Shown here piece by piece: positions 50,101 to 59,900 of a stretch of 64,000 nt of DNA. The stretch covers positions 1-64,000 of the forward strand of contig JACKQC010000023.1 in NCBI GenBank assembly GCA_024233085.1. The letters are read 5' to 3'. The position numbers and the translations under genes were made by a program. Numbering within the stretch: position 1 is the stretch's first letter; each line of letters begins with the position of its first letter. Source of the stretch: Akkermansiaceae bacterium. GTDB taxonomy: Bacteria; Verrucomicrobiota; Verrucomicrobiia; Verrucomicrobiales; DEV007. Below the pieces are notes generated by a model that worked only from the letters and a program-made list of their open reading frames with translations, ran no database searches and had not been told where the DNA came from.

Positions 50101-53100
50101 TCAGGGGTTTCCGACCGCCGCTTTCGCCCGCTGCCGGTCCGATGGGTTGGCCTGCTCGTCTTCGGCGACTTGCCGGTAAATTTTTCCCGCTTCCCCGGCC
50201 CTTCCCGCCACCGCGAGCACGTCCGCCCGCGACATCCGCAGCGAACCGCGCCAACTGCCTCCGATTTTTTCCGGATCGACCTTGTCGAGCACGGCGAGGG
50301 CTTCGTCGAACTTCTTCTTCCGCGCCAGCACCCGAGCCGCGCCCTGAAGACCATAGAAAAAGTCGGCGCCGCCGGTGTTGGCCGTCGAGTCGGCGATTTC
50401 CCGATAGCTTTCCAGCGCCGCCTCGTCGTCTTCGAGCACCTGCTCGCGGTTCCAGCCCATCGCCCGGAGCAGGCTCAGGCCAATTCGCGGATCGGAGGTG
50501 TATTCCCGCGCGAGCCGAAAATCGGACTCGGCCTTTTCTCCCTCTTTCAAGGCCTGGTAGGCCCGACCGCGGGCGTGGGCGCCGGCGCCGACCTGCCAGA
50601 AGGGCCAGCTCCCGATGTCGATTCCGCCGAAGCGCTCGGCCACAGCTTCCCAGTTTCGTTGGGATAACAGGTTTTCCATTTCCACGGTCTGTTTCACCGG
50701 CTCGAGCGGAATCTTCCCGGCCAGCGCTTCCGCTTTCCCGAAATCCTGAAGCGCCCGCGCGCATTCGGCGGCGTGGGAAAGGGCGTCGGCCTTCTGGAAA
50801 TCGGTCGCCTTTTCCGTCTCCGCGAGCGCGCTCCACGCGGCGAGGGCTTCCCCGAGCTTGCGGCTCCGTTGCAACGCGTCGGCGGCGCGGCCCGCGATGA
50901 GGAAATCGGTCACCGTCGGATCGGCTTCGAACTGGTGGGAACGCCCGTCGTAGAAGGTGGCGAACTTCATCGGCACGTGAAAGCCCGCCGTGCCCGTCGG
51001 CGAGAGCGCCGAGTACTCCGCGCCATTTTTGCGGAGACGCTGCCGGCAAATGTTCAGGTGCCAGGGCAGACTCTGGATCGGTTTGCGCCCGATCACCTGG
51101 TGCAGCGGATCGTTCTCGTCCTGCGTCACCGGAATGCGGATCTCGAGGGTCCAGTGGTCGTCGGCGATTTGCGTCGCCGCCTCCGCCTGCGAATCCCAGC
51201 CCAGGTCGCGCTTTTTCCCCCGCCAATCCATGTCCACCACGGCGCCCGTCGGGCTGACCGCGATCTGGTAGTAGGAATGCGATTCCGTCTCCAGCAGAAT
51301 CTCGATGGCGTCGCCGTACCAGAGCGCCGCGTCGTCGTCCTTTTCCGTGCCGATGTTGAGCGCCTCGCCGGGCCGCTCGTCACAGCGAATCGCGAAATAC
51401 ACGCTGTCTCCCGCCCAGCCAGCCTTGAACGAGGTGCCGTAAATCGGCGGGCGACCGGTCTGCAGCTCGCGCAGCTTCCCGGCGGCGGCGACAGGACAGT
51501 TTTGCCAGTAGGCATCGTCGAGCTTGCCGTCGACCACGATGTCCTTCGCGTCGCCGACCAGCCGCGTCACCGGCACCGGGCCGCGTTTCCGCCCCAGTTG
51601 CTCGCTTTTGTTGCGCAGTCCCTTGAGAAAATCGTCGATCAGGGCGAGGCGGCGGCCGTAAACGGATTCGGCGGCGGTCTTGGCCCGCGCGGCGGCGAAG
51701 AGTTCGAGGCAGCGGTCGGCTTTCTCCTTCTCCTTTTCCATCTCCCGCCAGTTCGCTTCGCAATCGGTGAAGAAGGCCTTCATCTCCGGCGAGGCGGGTC
51801 CGTAGAAAAGCCGGCAGTATTCGTCGAACAGCGCGTCCACGTCCTGTTCCGGGCCGCCCCAGTACATCCGGGCCGTGAACCAGACCTGAAAATGATTGAA
51901 CCCGATGCCGACGGTGTCGAAGTCCTGCCGCACGCTCAGCCAGATGTCCTCGCCCTGCGAGCTTCCCTTGGTGGCGTTGATGCTCTCCCCGATCGTGTGC
52001 GGCAGGTAGGCCGGCAGATACCAGCCGCGGTCGGTGAAGGGATAGTTCTCGAAAATCAGCAGCGGGTTCGACGTTTTCGCCCGCCAACCGGCGCGGAGCT
52101 GCCGGATTTCCCCGCGTTCCTCCGGCTTGTCGGCGGTGGGGCGCCTCCCGCCGACGATGCAGACCTGAACGTTCGGCTCCAGCTTTTCGATCTTCAGCGG
52201 CGGCTGGGTATAGACGCCGTAGGCACAGCAGAGGATTTTCTTGTCCGGGTGCGTCTTTCCCACTTCCTTCGCCACCCGGTTCACGAAATCCCACACATAA
52301 TCGGACAGAAGGCCGCGTGGATGGGTGTCGGGAGTGTCCTTCCCCTCGCAGAGCGGGCACTGGCAGATCGCGGTGTAGCCGTCCGGCGGCATGATGGACA
52401 CCGTCTCGAAGTCGTAGGTGTCGAACTGCGCCCGCGCATAGCGGACCGCCGCGTCGAACAGCTCCGGATTCGAGTAGCAGAGCTGGTTCTTGCTGTTTCC
52501 CGGCTCGTAGTGGCGTTTCCCGCCGTAGAGCGCGTACCAGTCCGGGTGCTTCGCGAAAATCTCGTCGCGGCTTGTCATCGTCGCCAGGCCGTGGGCGACC
52601 TGGAGCCCGTTCGGGTCCCGCACCCCGAGCCGCATCGCCCATCGCGCGGTGTCCGCCCCCACCGTGCCGAAGCGAAAGTTGAAACGCCTCACCGGAAAAT
52701 CCGGCCGCACGGTTTCGTCGATCCGCGGCAGGGGAATCGTTTTCATTTCCGGGATCACCTCCCCGATTTCGCCCGGCAGATACCAGCGCACGCCCAGGCT
52801 TCGCAGGTAGCCGCACACCGCGTTAAAGGAGCCGCGTTCGTCAAAGCCCCACAGCTCCAGCATCTCGTTCTTTTCCGTCGGCGCGCCGTCCGGCTTGCCC
52901 GTCTCGCCGGGAAGGCGGATGCGGTTCTTGTACATGCCGCCGTTCGGCACCCCCCACAGATCGCCCGTGATCTTGTCCCATTCGCCTTGCAGCTTGCCGC
53001 TGGCCCGGTCGGCGTTGCTCCGCGCCCAGGGCTCGACCGGGACGAAATCCGTGTCCTCGCCGATCAGCGCCAGCCAGTCCTCGCCGGAAACGATGCGGTA

Positions 53101-53403
53101 GGCGCCGGCCTCCAGATCGTCCGTCGCGAGGCCCAGCTTGTCGGTATGGCCGCCGCGGCCGACGAAAACGGACACGATCCCGTTTCCGGACGGCTTCGTG
53201 ACGATGGGCAGGCGCGCGCCGGAGATTTTTTCGAGCGTCTGCCGCAATTCGTCGGCGGCGAGCCGAACGGACCGGGCCGGCGTTTCGGAAATGACGATCT
53301 CGGCGCGCGGCTGACCGTTCTCGACCAGAAAGGGCGCCCCGAGGGAAGCCGATATCGGGAGCATGACCGCGCCCAGCGCGGGGAGTGGGAGGCGAAAAAG
53401 CAT
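50101..53403 (-). CDS. DUF4838 glycan-active protein with CBM9-like and TPR-like C-terminus
   Basis: The 1100-residue secreted protein starts MLFRLPLPALGAVMLPISASLGAP, a signal peptide. Residues about 35-130 resemble the N-terminal domain that precedes alpha-glucuronidase-like TIM barrels (RSVRLAADELRQTLEKISGA). The DUF4838 domain follows (about 230-500), with YTAICQCPLCEGKD and LCCAYGVYTQPP. KDIVVDGKLDDAYWQN marks the CBM9-like sugar-binding domain (about 620-800). The rest is helical TPR-like sequence to the end. It probably binds and cleaves plant or algal polysaccharide outside the cell. Position in the cluster with sulfatase and oxidoreductase supports glycan breakdown. Confidence 0.85.
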   Translation of the reverse strand: MLFRLPLPALGAVMLPISASLGAPFLVENGQPRAEIVISETPARSVRLAADELRQTLEKISGARLPIVTKPSGNGIVSVFVGRGGHTDKLGLATDDLEAGAYRIVSGEDWLALIGEDTDFVPVEPWARSNADRASGKLQGEWDKITGDLWGVPNGGMYKNRIRLPGETGKPDGAPTEKNEMLELWGFDERGSFNAVCGYLRSLGVRWYLPGEIGEVIPEMKTIPLPRIDETVRPDFPVRRFNFRFGTVGADTARWAMRLGVRDPNGLQVAHGLATMTSRDEIFAKHPDWYALYGGKRHYEPGNSKNQLCYSNPELFDAAVRYARAQFDTYDFETVSIMPPDGYTAICQCPLCEGKDTPDTHPRGLLSDYVWDFVNRVAKEVGKTHPDKKILCCAYGVYTQPPLKIEKLEPNVQVCIVGGRRPTADKPEERGEIRQLRAGWRAKTSNPLLIFENYPFTDRGWYLPAYLPHTIGESINATKGSSQGEDIWLSVRQDFDTVGIGFNHFQVWFTARMYWGGPEQDVDALFDEYCRLFYGPASPEMKAFFTDCEANWREMEKEKEKADRCLELFAAARAKTAAESVYGRRLALIDDFLKGLRNKSEQLGRKRGPVPVTRLVGDAKDIVVDGKLDDAYWQNCPVAAAGKLRELQTGRPPIYGTSFKAGWAGDSVYFAIRCDERPGEALNIGTEKDDDAALWYGDAIEILLETESHSYYQIAVSPTGAVVDMDWRGKKRDLGWDSQAEAATQIADDHWTLEIRIPVTQDENDPLHQVIGRKPIQSLPWHLNICRQRLRKNGAEYSALSPTGTAGFHVPMKFATFYDGRSHQFEADPTVTDFLIAGRAADALQRSRKLGEALAAWSALAETEKATDFQKADALSHAAECARALQDFGKAEALAGKIPLEPVKQTVEMENLLSQRNWEAVAERFGGIDIGSWPFWQVGAGAHARGRAYQALKEGEKAESDFRLAREYTSDPRIGLSLLRAMGWNREQVLEDDEAALESYREIADSTANTGGADFFYGLQGAARVLARKKKFDEALAVLDKVDPEKIGGSWRGSLRMSRADVLAVAGRAGEAGKIYRQVAEDEQANPSDRQRAKAAVGNP

Positions 53404-53466
53404 GCCGTCATTGTCCAAAAGCGGCCTTTCCGCGGCAACCGCGCGATGACGGCCAAACTCCGGACC

Positions 53467-53499
53467 CAACAGGGTTGGGTCGGTGACCATACCCTGTTG
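53467..53499. repeat. Inverted pair of the 22-bp-pitch repeat after the EVE gene
   Basis: CAACAGGGTTG (53467-53477) and ATACCCTGTTG (53489-53499) are 22 bp apart. On the minus strand the pair begins 7 bp after the stop of the EVE gene and lies 64 bp before the start of the DUF4838 gene. Only the inner bases of the second copy differ from consensus. Confidence 0.85.
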
Positions 53500-53506
53500 G
53501 GTTTCC

Positions 53507-53995
53507 TCATCCCCGTCGCAGTTTTTTCGGATCGACTCCGCCGAGTCGGCAGATGAAATCGAAGTGCTCCGGCTCGACCGGCGTGATCGACAGGCGATTG
53601 CCGCGCCGAAGGATGAGCATGTCCGCCAGCTCCGCCTGATCTCGGAGTTCGGAAAGCGGCACGAAACGCTTGAAGTCGGTCGCCCATTCGACATCGACCA
53701 GATACCAGCGCGGTTGCCCGGGGTCGCTCTTCGGATCGAAATACTCGCTCCGGGGATCGAGCGCGGTGGGGTCGGGCCTCCCCTCGGAAGCCACGCGCAC
53801 CACGCCCGGCACCCCCGGTTCCGGACAGCTCGAGTGATAGAAAAACCCGAGATCGCCCGGCAGCATGTCGTCGCGCATGAAATTTCGCACCTGGTAATTG
53901 CGCACGCCGTTCCAGGGCTCGGTGCGTTTCGGACAACGCTTCAGGTCGTCGAAGGAAAAGACGTCGGGTTCGGATTTGAAGAGCCAGAGTCGCAT
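53507..53995 (-). CDS. EVE-domain protein
   Basis: This 162-residue cytoplasmic protein consists of a single EVE domain. It opens MRLWLFKSEPDVFSFDDL, a family hallmark, followed by WNGVRNYQVRNFMRDDM and LGFFYHSS. Human THYN1 and bacterial EVE proteins use an aromatic pocket to bind modified bases such as 5-methylcytosine. Stand-alone EVE proteins also occur widely outside defence islands. No modification or restriction gene is nearby, so a housekeeping RNA or DNA-binding role is as likely as defence. The ATG of MRLWLF is chosen because the conserved domain begins there; it is divergent from the ceramidase-like gene. Confidence 0.93.
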   Translation of the reverse strand: MRLWLFKSEPDVFSFDDLKRCPKRTEPWNGVRNYQVRNFMRDDMLPGDLGFFYHSSCPEPGVPGVVRVASEGRPDPTALDPRSEYFDPKSDPGQPRWYLVDVEWATDFKRFVPLSELRDQAELADMLILRRGNRLSITPVEPEHFDFICRLGGVDPKKLRRG

Positions 53996-54096
53996 GATCC
54001 GGGCATTTTCGCGAAATCCCCGCGCCGGGCAAGCCCCGCGACGCGATCTCGCCAGTGTGTAAGCCGCCGCCATCGGCCAGAATCGACCCCGAAACC

Positions 54097-55602
54097 ATGA
54101 AGCGATCCCAATTCCTTCCGTTCGGCGTCATTCTCCTCCTCGGCGCGGCGGTCCAGCCCGCCGCCGCGGAACCACTGCTCGCCGGCGCGGCGAAGGTGGA
54201 CATTTCCGACCCGAACACGAAACCCGCCAACGATCCGCTGTTCGCCAAAGCGCTCGTGCTCACCGACGGCCGGACGACCGCGGTGCTCATCACTTTGGAC
54301 GCTGTCGCCATCGGTGAAATCGGCCCGATCAAAAACGACTACCTGCCCACGATCCGGGCCCGCCTGGAAAAGGAACTCGGCATCGCGCCGTCGAACGTCA
54401 TCGCCAACGCGAGCCATTGCCACGGAATCGTCCGCCCCGACGTGGCTGACCGAACCGTGCGCGCCGTGGCCGAAGCGAAGCAAAACCTTGTCCCCGTCCG
54501 CTGCGGCGCGGGCGCCGGATTCGAAAACCGCGTCATGGAAAATCGCCGACTGATTTTGAAGGGCGGGAATCAGGCCGACGTGCGGCACGCCTATTCGATG
54601 CCGCCGGACACCAACGTCGCCTCCGTGGGTCCGATCGATCCCGAGATCGGCATCCTGCGCCTCGATCGCGAATCGGACGGGACGCCGTTGGCGGTGGTTT
54701 ACAACTTCGCGATGCACCCGATCCAGGGCGTGCCAAACGGGGGCAACACGGCCGACGTGACCGGCTTCGCTTCGCAAGTCATCGAGGACAATCTCGGCTC
54801 CGACGCGGTGGCGTTGTTCGTGCAGGGTTGCGGCGGGGACATCAATCCGGTGATGTACAAGGAGGTGGACCGCCCCCGCGACGCGGAGATTCTCGGGAAC
54901 CAGCTCGGGCTGAGCGCGCTGAAAGCGATTCGCGCCATCGACACGAAGGCGGACGCGCCCTTGAAGGTGGTGAACGAAACGCTCACCCTGCCGCGGTCCG
55001 ACCAGACGGATCGCATTGCCGGGCTCGAGGCCGAAATCGACCGCCGGCTTGCCTCGCTCAAGGGAACGACGCTGAGCCTGAAGACGTTCCTGCCGCTCTA
55101 CGTGAAACACCGGGTCAACGGCGAGCGTCCCGCCTACTACTCGCATCGCTACCTGCAGGACGAGCTGATCGGGAAGGGCGACTGGGACAAGCTCGACGCC
55201 GACAACCGGAAGAACCTCGACGCCTACCTCGCGAACATTGAAACCATGGAGGAACTGACGCGGCTCCAGATCAACCTCGCCCTGCTGGAAAAACACCGCG
55301 CCCGCAACGCGGCCGCCGGTCCGACCATCGACGTCGAAGTCGCGGGTCTGCGGGCGGGCGACTTCCGGCTGGTGACTTTTCCCGGCGAGCTGACCGTGCG
55401 AATCGGGCTCAACATCAAGAAAAACGCCGCGCACGGGACGACCTTTGTCGCCGGCTACACGAACGGCTACATCTACTATTCGCCGACGGCCGAGCAGTTG
55501 CGAAACGGGAGCTACGCGCAGGAGGACTGCGACTGCCTGCTGGCGCCGGAGTGGCAGGCGCTCTTCGAGGAGCGGGCGGCCGAGGTGCTCGGGAAGTTGT
55601 GA
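54097..55602 (+). CDS. Secreted neutral-ceramidase-like alkaline non-lysosomal ceramidase domain protein
   Basis: This is a 501-residue protein starting MKRSQFLPFG with a signal peptide ending PAAAEP. LLAGAAKVDISDP, LVLTDGRTTAVLITLDAVAI, IANASHCHGIVRPD (His pair), VVYNFAMHPIQG and FVQGCGGDINP match the neutral/alkaline non-lysosomal ceramidase N-terminal domain. The histidines would bind the catalytic zinc. The ceramidase C-terminal immunoglobulin-like domain seems absent; the family in PVC bacteria often lacks it and is likely to act on other amides or glycans. Start chosen at the signal peptide; 14 codons of unrelated sequence precede it in frame. Confidence 0.8.
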   Translation: MKRSQFLPFGVILLLGAAVQPAAAEPLLAGAAKVDISDPNTKPANDPLFAKALVLTDGRTTAVLITLDAVAIGEIGPIKNDYLPTIRARLEKELGIAPSNVIANASHCHGIVRPDVADRTVRAVAEAKQNLVPVRCGAGAGFENRVMENRRLILKGGNQADVRHAYSMPPDTNVASVGPIDPEIGILRLDRESDGTPLAVVYNFAMHPIQGVPNGGNTADVTGFASQVIEDNLGSDAVALFVQGCGGDINPVMYKEVDRPRDAEILGNQLGLSALKAIRAIDTKADAPLKVVNETLTLPRSDQTDRIAGLEAEIDRRLASLKGTTLSLKTFLPLYVKHRVNGERPAYYSHRYLQDELIGKGDWDKLDADNRKNLDAYLANIETMEELTRLQINLALLEKHRARNAAAGPTIDVEVAGLRAGDFRLVTFPGELTVRIGLNIKKNAAHGTTFVAGYTNGYIYYSPTAEQLRNGSYAQEDCDCLLAPEWQALFEERAAEVLGKL

Positions 55603-55628
55603 TCGAGCGCCCGGTTAACCGGCGTTCC

Positions 55629-56879
55629 TCACCCCGCCGGAATCGCCTTTCCACAACCGCCGCAAAATTTCGCGGTCGGCTTCAAGGGCGCGCCGCAGTG
55701 GGCGCAAAACTTGCGCCTGGGCAATGCCGGAGGCGCGGCTTTCGGTTCGGATTCGGGTTCCGGCCGGGGTTCGGTGGCGGAGACTTTTGCGGTGGTCAGG
55801 GCCATGCCGCAATGTTTGCAGAACGCGGCGTCGGCGGGAATGCGGGCGGCACAGGCCGGGCATGAACGCGACCCGTGTTCTTGTCCGTTCCCAGTGGTTT
55901 CGGTTTTTCGGGTCCTTTCCAGAGTTTCGCGAAAAAGAAACGGTTCAAGAAGCTTCCCGAGACTGTTGAAATCCGCCGCGGCGACGACGGCCTCCCGACC
56001 GGCGAGATTGAAAAGGAATAGATCGTGCAGGGAACGGATCCCGAGCAGGCCCTCATGCCCGACTTTTCCGGTTTTGTTGATTTCGGAAATTCGGAGTCCG
56101 AACTTCGTGAGTTGGTGATGATCGGCCAGGGCGATTCGATAGCCGGAGGCCGTCAAGTGCCAGGTTTTTCCATCGGCCGCCGGCGCGACAAGATCCCGGG
56201 CGGCGAGTTCGCCGAGGGCGCCGGGAACGATTTTTTCCCAGGAAATCTCGCCAGGATTCACCGGCATGACCTTGTCGAAAAAGGGGAGTGACCATCGAAA
56301 ATCCTCGGTGCCACTGTCTTTCAGGACATCCGCGAGGGAACCCTCGTCGAAGGCCCGGGGCGCCTCCCGATGGGACAACATCGCCAGTAGCCGATTCTCC
56401 CGAAGCAAATGGATCGCCGCCAGGAATACCGCGGCGGCCTCGTGGGTGACGGCGCACCGAATGTCGACGGGTGACAGAGGCGTGTCTTCCAGAACCACGG
56501 TGGCGATGGTTTTCCGAAGCGACTCGGCCGGCTCGACTCGCAGCCGCCATTGGTCGCCGTCTCCGCGGACCATGAGCACGATCCCGCGGCCGGTGGGGGC
56601 GCCCCAGGCGAGAATCGCCCGGCTTACGGATTCCTCGCCCAGGCTATAGTGCAGCACGCCCACGCGGTCGGGCCGCGCGAGGGTTTCGAGCGCGGCGCGG
56701 TAAACGGCGGCGAAATCGTCGGACAATGTCGCAAGGAACGCGCGGACGGTTTCCTCGTCGGTCGGCGTGTGACCGATGCGCGGCAGTCGGGACAGTTCGC
56801 TCGGATCGAGTCCCAGCGCGCCCGGAGCGGCGGAGAGTTCGGCGCCGGTGGCAATGAGTTCGCCTGAGTCAAGCTTCAT
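55629..56879 (-). CDS. Double zinc-ribbon protein, third gene of an unknown operon
   Basis: The 416-residue product starts at the ATG giving MKLDSGELIATG, 22 bp after the stop of the giant membrane protein gene. An in-frame TTG at 56921 would overlap it. Most of the protein is a predicted alpha/beta fold without recognisable motifs. The C-terminus has two zinc ribbons (CPACAARIPADAAFCKHCG near 345 and CAHCGAPLKPTAKFCGGCG near 395), of the type found at the ends of bacterial soluble or envelope-associated proteins. RHDYFLFNLAG-like stretches suggest a binding role. It likely acts with the two upstream proteins. Confidence 0.75.
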   Translation of the reverse strand: MKLDSGELIATGAELSAAPGALGLDPSELSRLPRIGHTPTDEETVRAFLATLSDDFAAVYRAALETLARPDRVGVLHYSLGEESVSRAILAWGAPTGRGIVLMVRGDGDQWRLRVEPAESLRKTIATVVLEDTPLSPVDIRCAVTHEAAAVFLAAIHLLRENRLLAMLSHREAPRAFDEGSLADVLKDSGTEDFRWSLPFFDKVMPVNPGEISWEKIVPGALGELAARDLVAPAADGKTWHLTASGYRIALADHHQLTKFGLRISEINKTGKVGHEGLLGIRSLHDLFLFNLAGREAVVAAADFNSLGKLLEPFLFRETLERTRKTETTGNGQEHGSRSCPACAARIPADAAFCKHCGMALTTAKVSATEPRPEPESEPKAAPPALPRRKFCAHCGAPLKPTAKFCGGCGKAIPAG

Positions 56880-56901
56880 GGGTAGGTAATTCTTCGAGGA
56901 T

Positions 56902-59900
56902 TCAAATGTCGGGGTCGTCAAGATCGATCCCGGAGTCGGTGGTGGGGAAGTCCGGCTCGGGAGAAACGTGGCTCTTCGCCGGCTCGAGCTTCATTCCCAT
57001 CTGTTCCTCGAGCGCGCGAACGGCGTCGGCCTCGGAGCCGCCGCCCCGGGACTCGATGGTGTAGGTGCCCGTTTTTTCGTTGGCGCGGATCTGCCAGTCG
57101 CCCTCCGCTTTCGGAGCATCCACGTCACCAACGGATTCGGCCGCGCGCGACTTGACGTCGGCCGTCCCGTCGGGCTTGACCTTCACATCGTAGCGGTTTC
57201 CGAAATTCTCCCGCCGCGCGATCGCCTCCGTGCTGGTCGCCGAATCGTGCCCGGACACGCCCTTCTTGGCGTCGAGCAACTCGACATCCTCGTCTCCGCC
57301 GGTTTTTGGCGCTTCGCCGGGCGGGTTTTCGGTGCGTTGCGAAATCTCCTTGTCGATCTTGCCGATGCGCTCGTCGAGGCTCTTGACGACGGGATCGTCT
57401 TCCCGCAGTCCCTTGTTTTCCACCAAATCCTTCCGCGCTTCCTGGTAACGCTCCTTCTGGCTGGTGAGCTGTTGGACTTTCGGATCTTCCGGAGTGGAAG
57501 CCGGTTTTCCCGCCTCGGGCTCTGACTTGGGCGTTTCGCCTTCCGTTTTCGAAGGCGTGCTTTCAGGCTCGCTTTTTGTGGGCGCTTCGGCGTCGGTTTT
57601 GGCCGAAGCCTCCGGTTCGGTTCTCGTCGGGGCTTCCGCTTCCGGCTTCGTGGGCACCTCCGCTTCGGGTTTCGCCGGCACTTCGGTCTCGGGTTTCGTC
57701 GGCACCTCGGCCTCGGGTTTCGTCGGCACCTCGGCCTCGGGTTTCGCCGGCACTTCTGCTTCCGGCTTCCTGGGCACTTCGGCCTCGACCTTGGTCGGCA
57801 CTTCCACGTCCGCCTTCGAAGGTACTTCCACGTCCGTTCGAGTCGGAACCTCGACACCCGGTTTTCCCGGCAATTCGACCTCAGTTCTCGAGGGAATCTC
57901 CACGCCGCCACCGCCGGCCTTCGCGGGAATCTCGATGTCGGTTTTTCCGAGAATATTGCCCGTGCCTTCGCCCATCTCCCGGCCTCCCGTTCGAAGGGTT
58001 GTCCGGATGTCCTGGCTCAGAAAGTCGCCGGTCGATTTCGCGGCGTTGGTGAGGGTGTCTCCCATTTTCGTGCCGGCCAGGGTCGCTTCGAACCCCACCT
58101 GCCCGGCCTTGGCGGTGACGGCGAGTCCCTTCTGAATGGCCCGCCCCTTGATTTCGTCGGTCACCACCCGGGTCGCGGCCGTCTGGAAGGCTTCCAGACC
58201 GCTTTTTCCCGCCATGACCTCGTCGTGGACGATATACATCTTGTCGCCCACCTCGAAGACATATTCCGACTGTCCTCCGGTCGCGCCGCCGATCAGACCG
58301 CGGAGGACCATCGCCTTGTAGGACGTTTCTCCATCCGCGTTTCGGCCTGTGAAAATTTCCCGGGAGGTGGCCTGCGCGCCTTCCCTGACCCAATTGGTGT
58401 TGCGGGCCTCCACCCGCGACTTTTCGGCGTCCAGTTCGTGTCGGAGCAGGTTTTGCAGGCGATCGAGTTCCTCGCGGGAGGGTTGCTCGCCTTTTCCGAA
58501 AGCGAGGTTTTCGCTCATCCGGTTCAGGTGTTCGAGCATCTTGTCCGCCTGGCCTTCGCCGTATTGCAGTTGGTCTTTGTCCGCCAGGTTGCGAATCGCC
58601 TTCGAGGTCTTGTGGATGTCATTGAGAAGTTCCCGCTCCTCCTGCTGCTTCTGGATCAGGGCGTCGTGCTCGCCGAAGGTCCAACTGGTGCGTTGACGGG
58701 CGGTGTAGCTGGTCGATCCGCCCATTCGATCGACCTGACTGTGTAAACGGTCTCGCTCCGCCTTCCATCGGGCGATTTCACGATCCTGCGACGTGGTGTC
58801 CCTGCCGGCCTTGACGAGTCCCTGACGCACGGATTCCAGAAATCCAATTTGTTCGACCGCATTGCGGTAGTCGTTCTCCGCCTGATGGATGTTTTCCTGA
58901 TTGACGAGCCGATCGCAAAAGGCCTGCGCCTCCTCCCGCGTGCCGAACCGGTGGATGCGACCGTCCGGAGCGGTTACTTGCCAGGGCAGACTATCGTCCG
59001 GCGGCTCCGTGCCTTCCCCCTCGGCCGTTTCCGTTCCCGCCCCCCGCAGAAGTGCCTGCTGAAAGGCGTCGGCCAGCGTCCCTCCCAGCAGGATGCCCAA
59101 CAACGCCCCGGCAGTCGCGAAGCCCCCGCCGAGGAGGCCAAATTCCACCACTTTTCGCCCGTCGGGCGTCTGCAAATAACCGCCGAATGTTTTTTCCCCG
59201 CCACCTTGGGGCGAATACTCGTCCCAACCGCCATCGTCGGCCCATGCCGGCGGCGCCGAACCCAGCGACAAAATCAAGGCGATCGCAAAGAGCCATCCCG
59301 CCGTTTGGCCCGACGTCGGAGCTGAGGGCGGTGGCCCGGGCGGTTTCGTGCGCGTGCGCCGGTACCACAACACCACACCGATCACCAGCGCCGCCGTGGC
59401 ATAGAATCCGTAATACAGGTAACTGAGCAAAAATCCCGCCGACGCCGCCAACGCCAGCAGCCAGGGCTGTTGTTCCAATGGCGCGCCGGGCGGTTTTTGC
59501 CGCTGATCGTGCGCCGCCCTGAATCCCGCCAGCACGCTCGCCACCGCCCCGAGCAGGACAAATTTTCTCAGGCTCCAGCCGACGCGCATCGCGACATCCC
59601 CCAGCACCGCCGCGCCACCCCCGACCATCAGCAGACGCTCGTAAACGGCCGGCCGACGGATGTTCGCCTTGATTTGCGCCAGCGCGTAACCGAATCCCGA
59701 CGGAGACACTTTCAGCGCGCCGGCCGTGAACTTCACGATGCGCAGCCCCATTCCGCGCGCGAAACTGACGGCTCCGAAAAACATCATCGCCCCCGCGAAC
59801 CACCGCGCTCCCGGTCCGGCCAGGTCGTCCGGCCCGATCAGTTTGCCGGCCGTTTCGTTCCATCCCCCTGCCTTGGCCTGAAGGTAGACATGATAAATGG

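Noticed and set aside
53507..53995. Defence island around the EVE gene
   Set aside because: No restriction, modification, nuclease or toxin gene is nearby. EVE alone does not imply defence.
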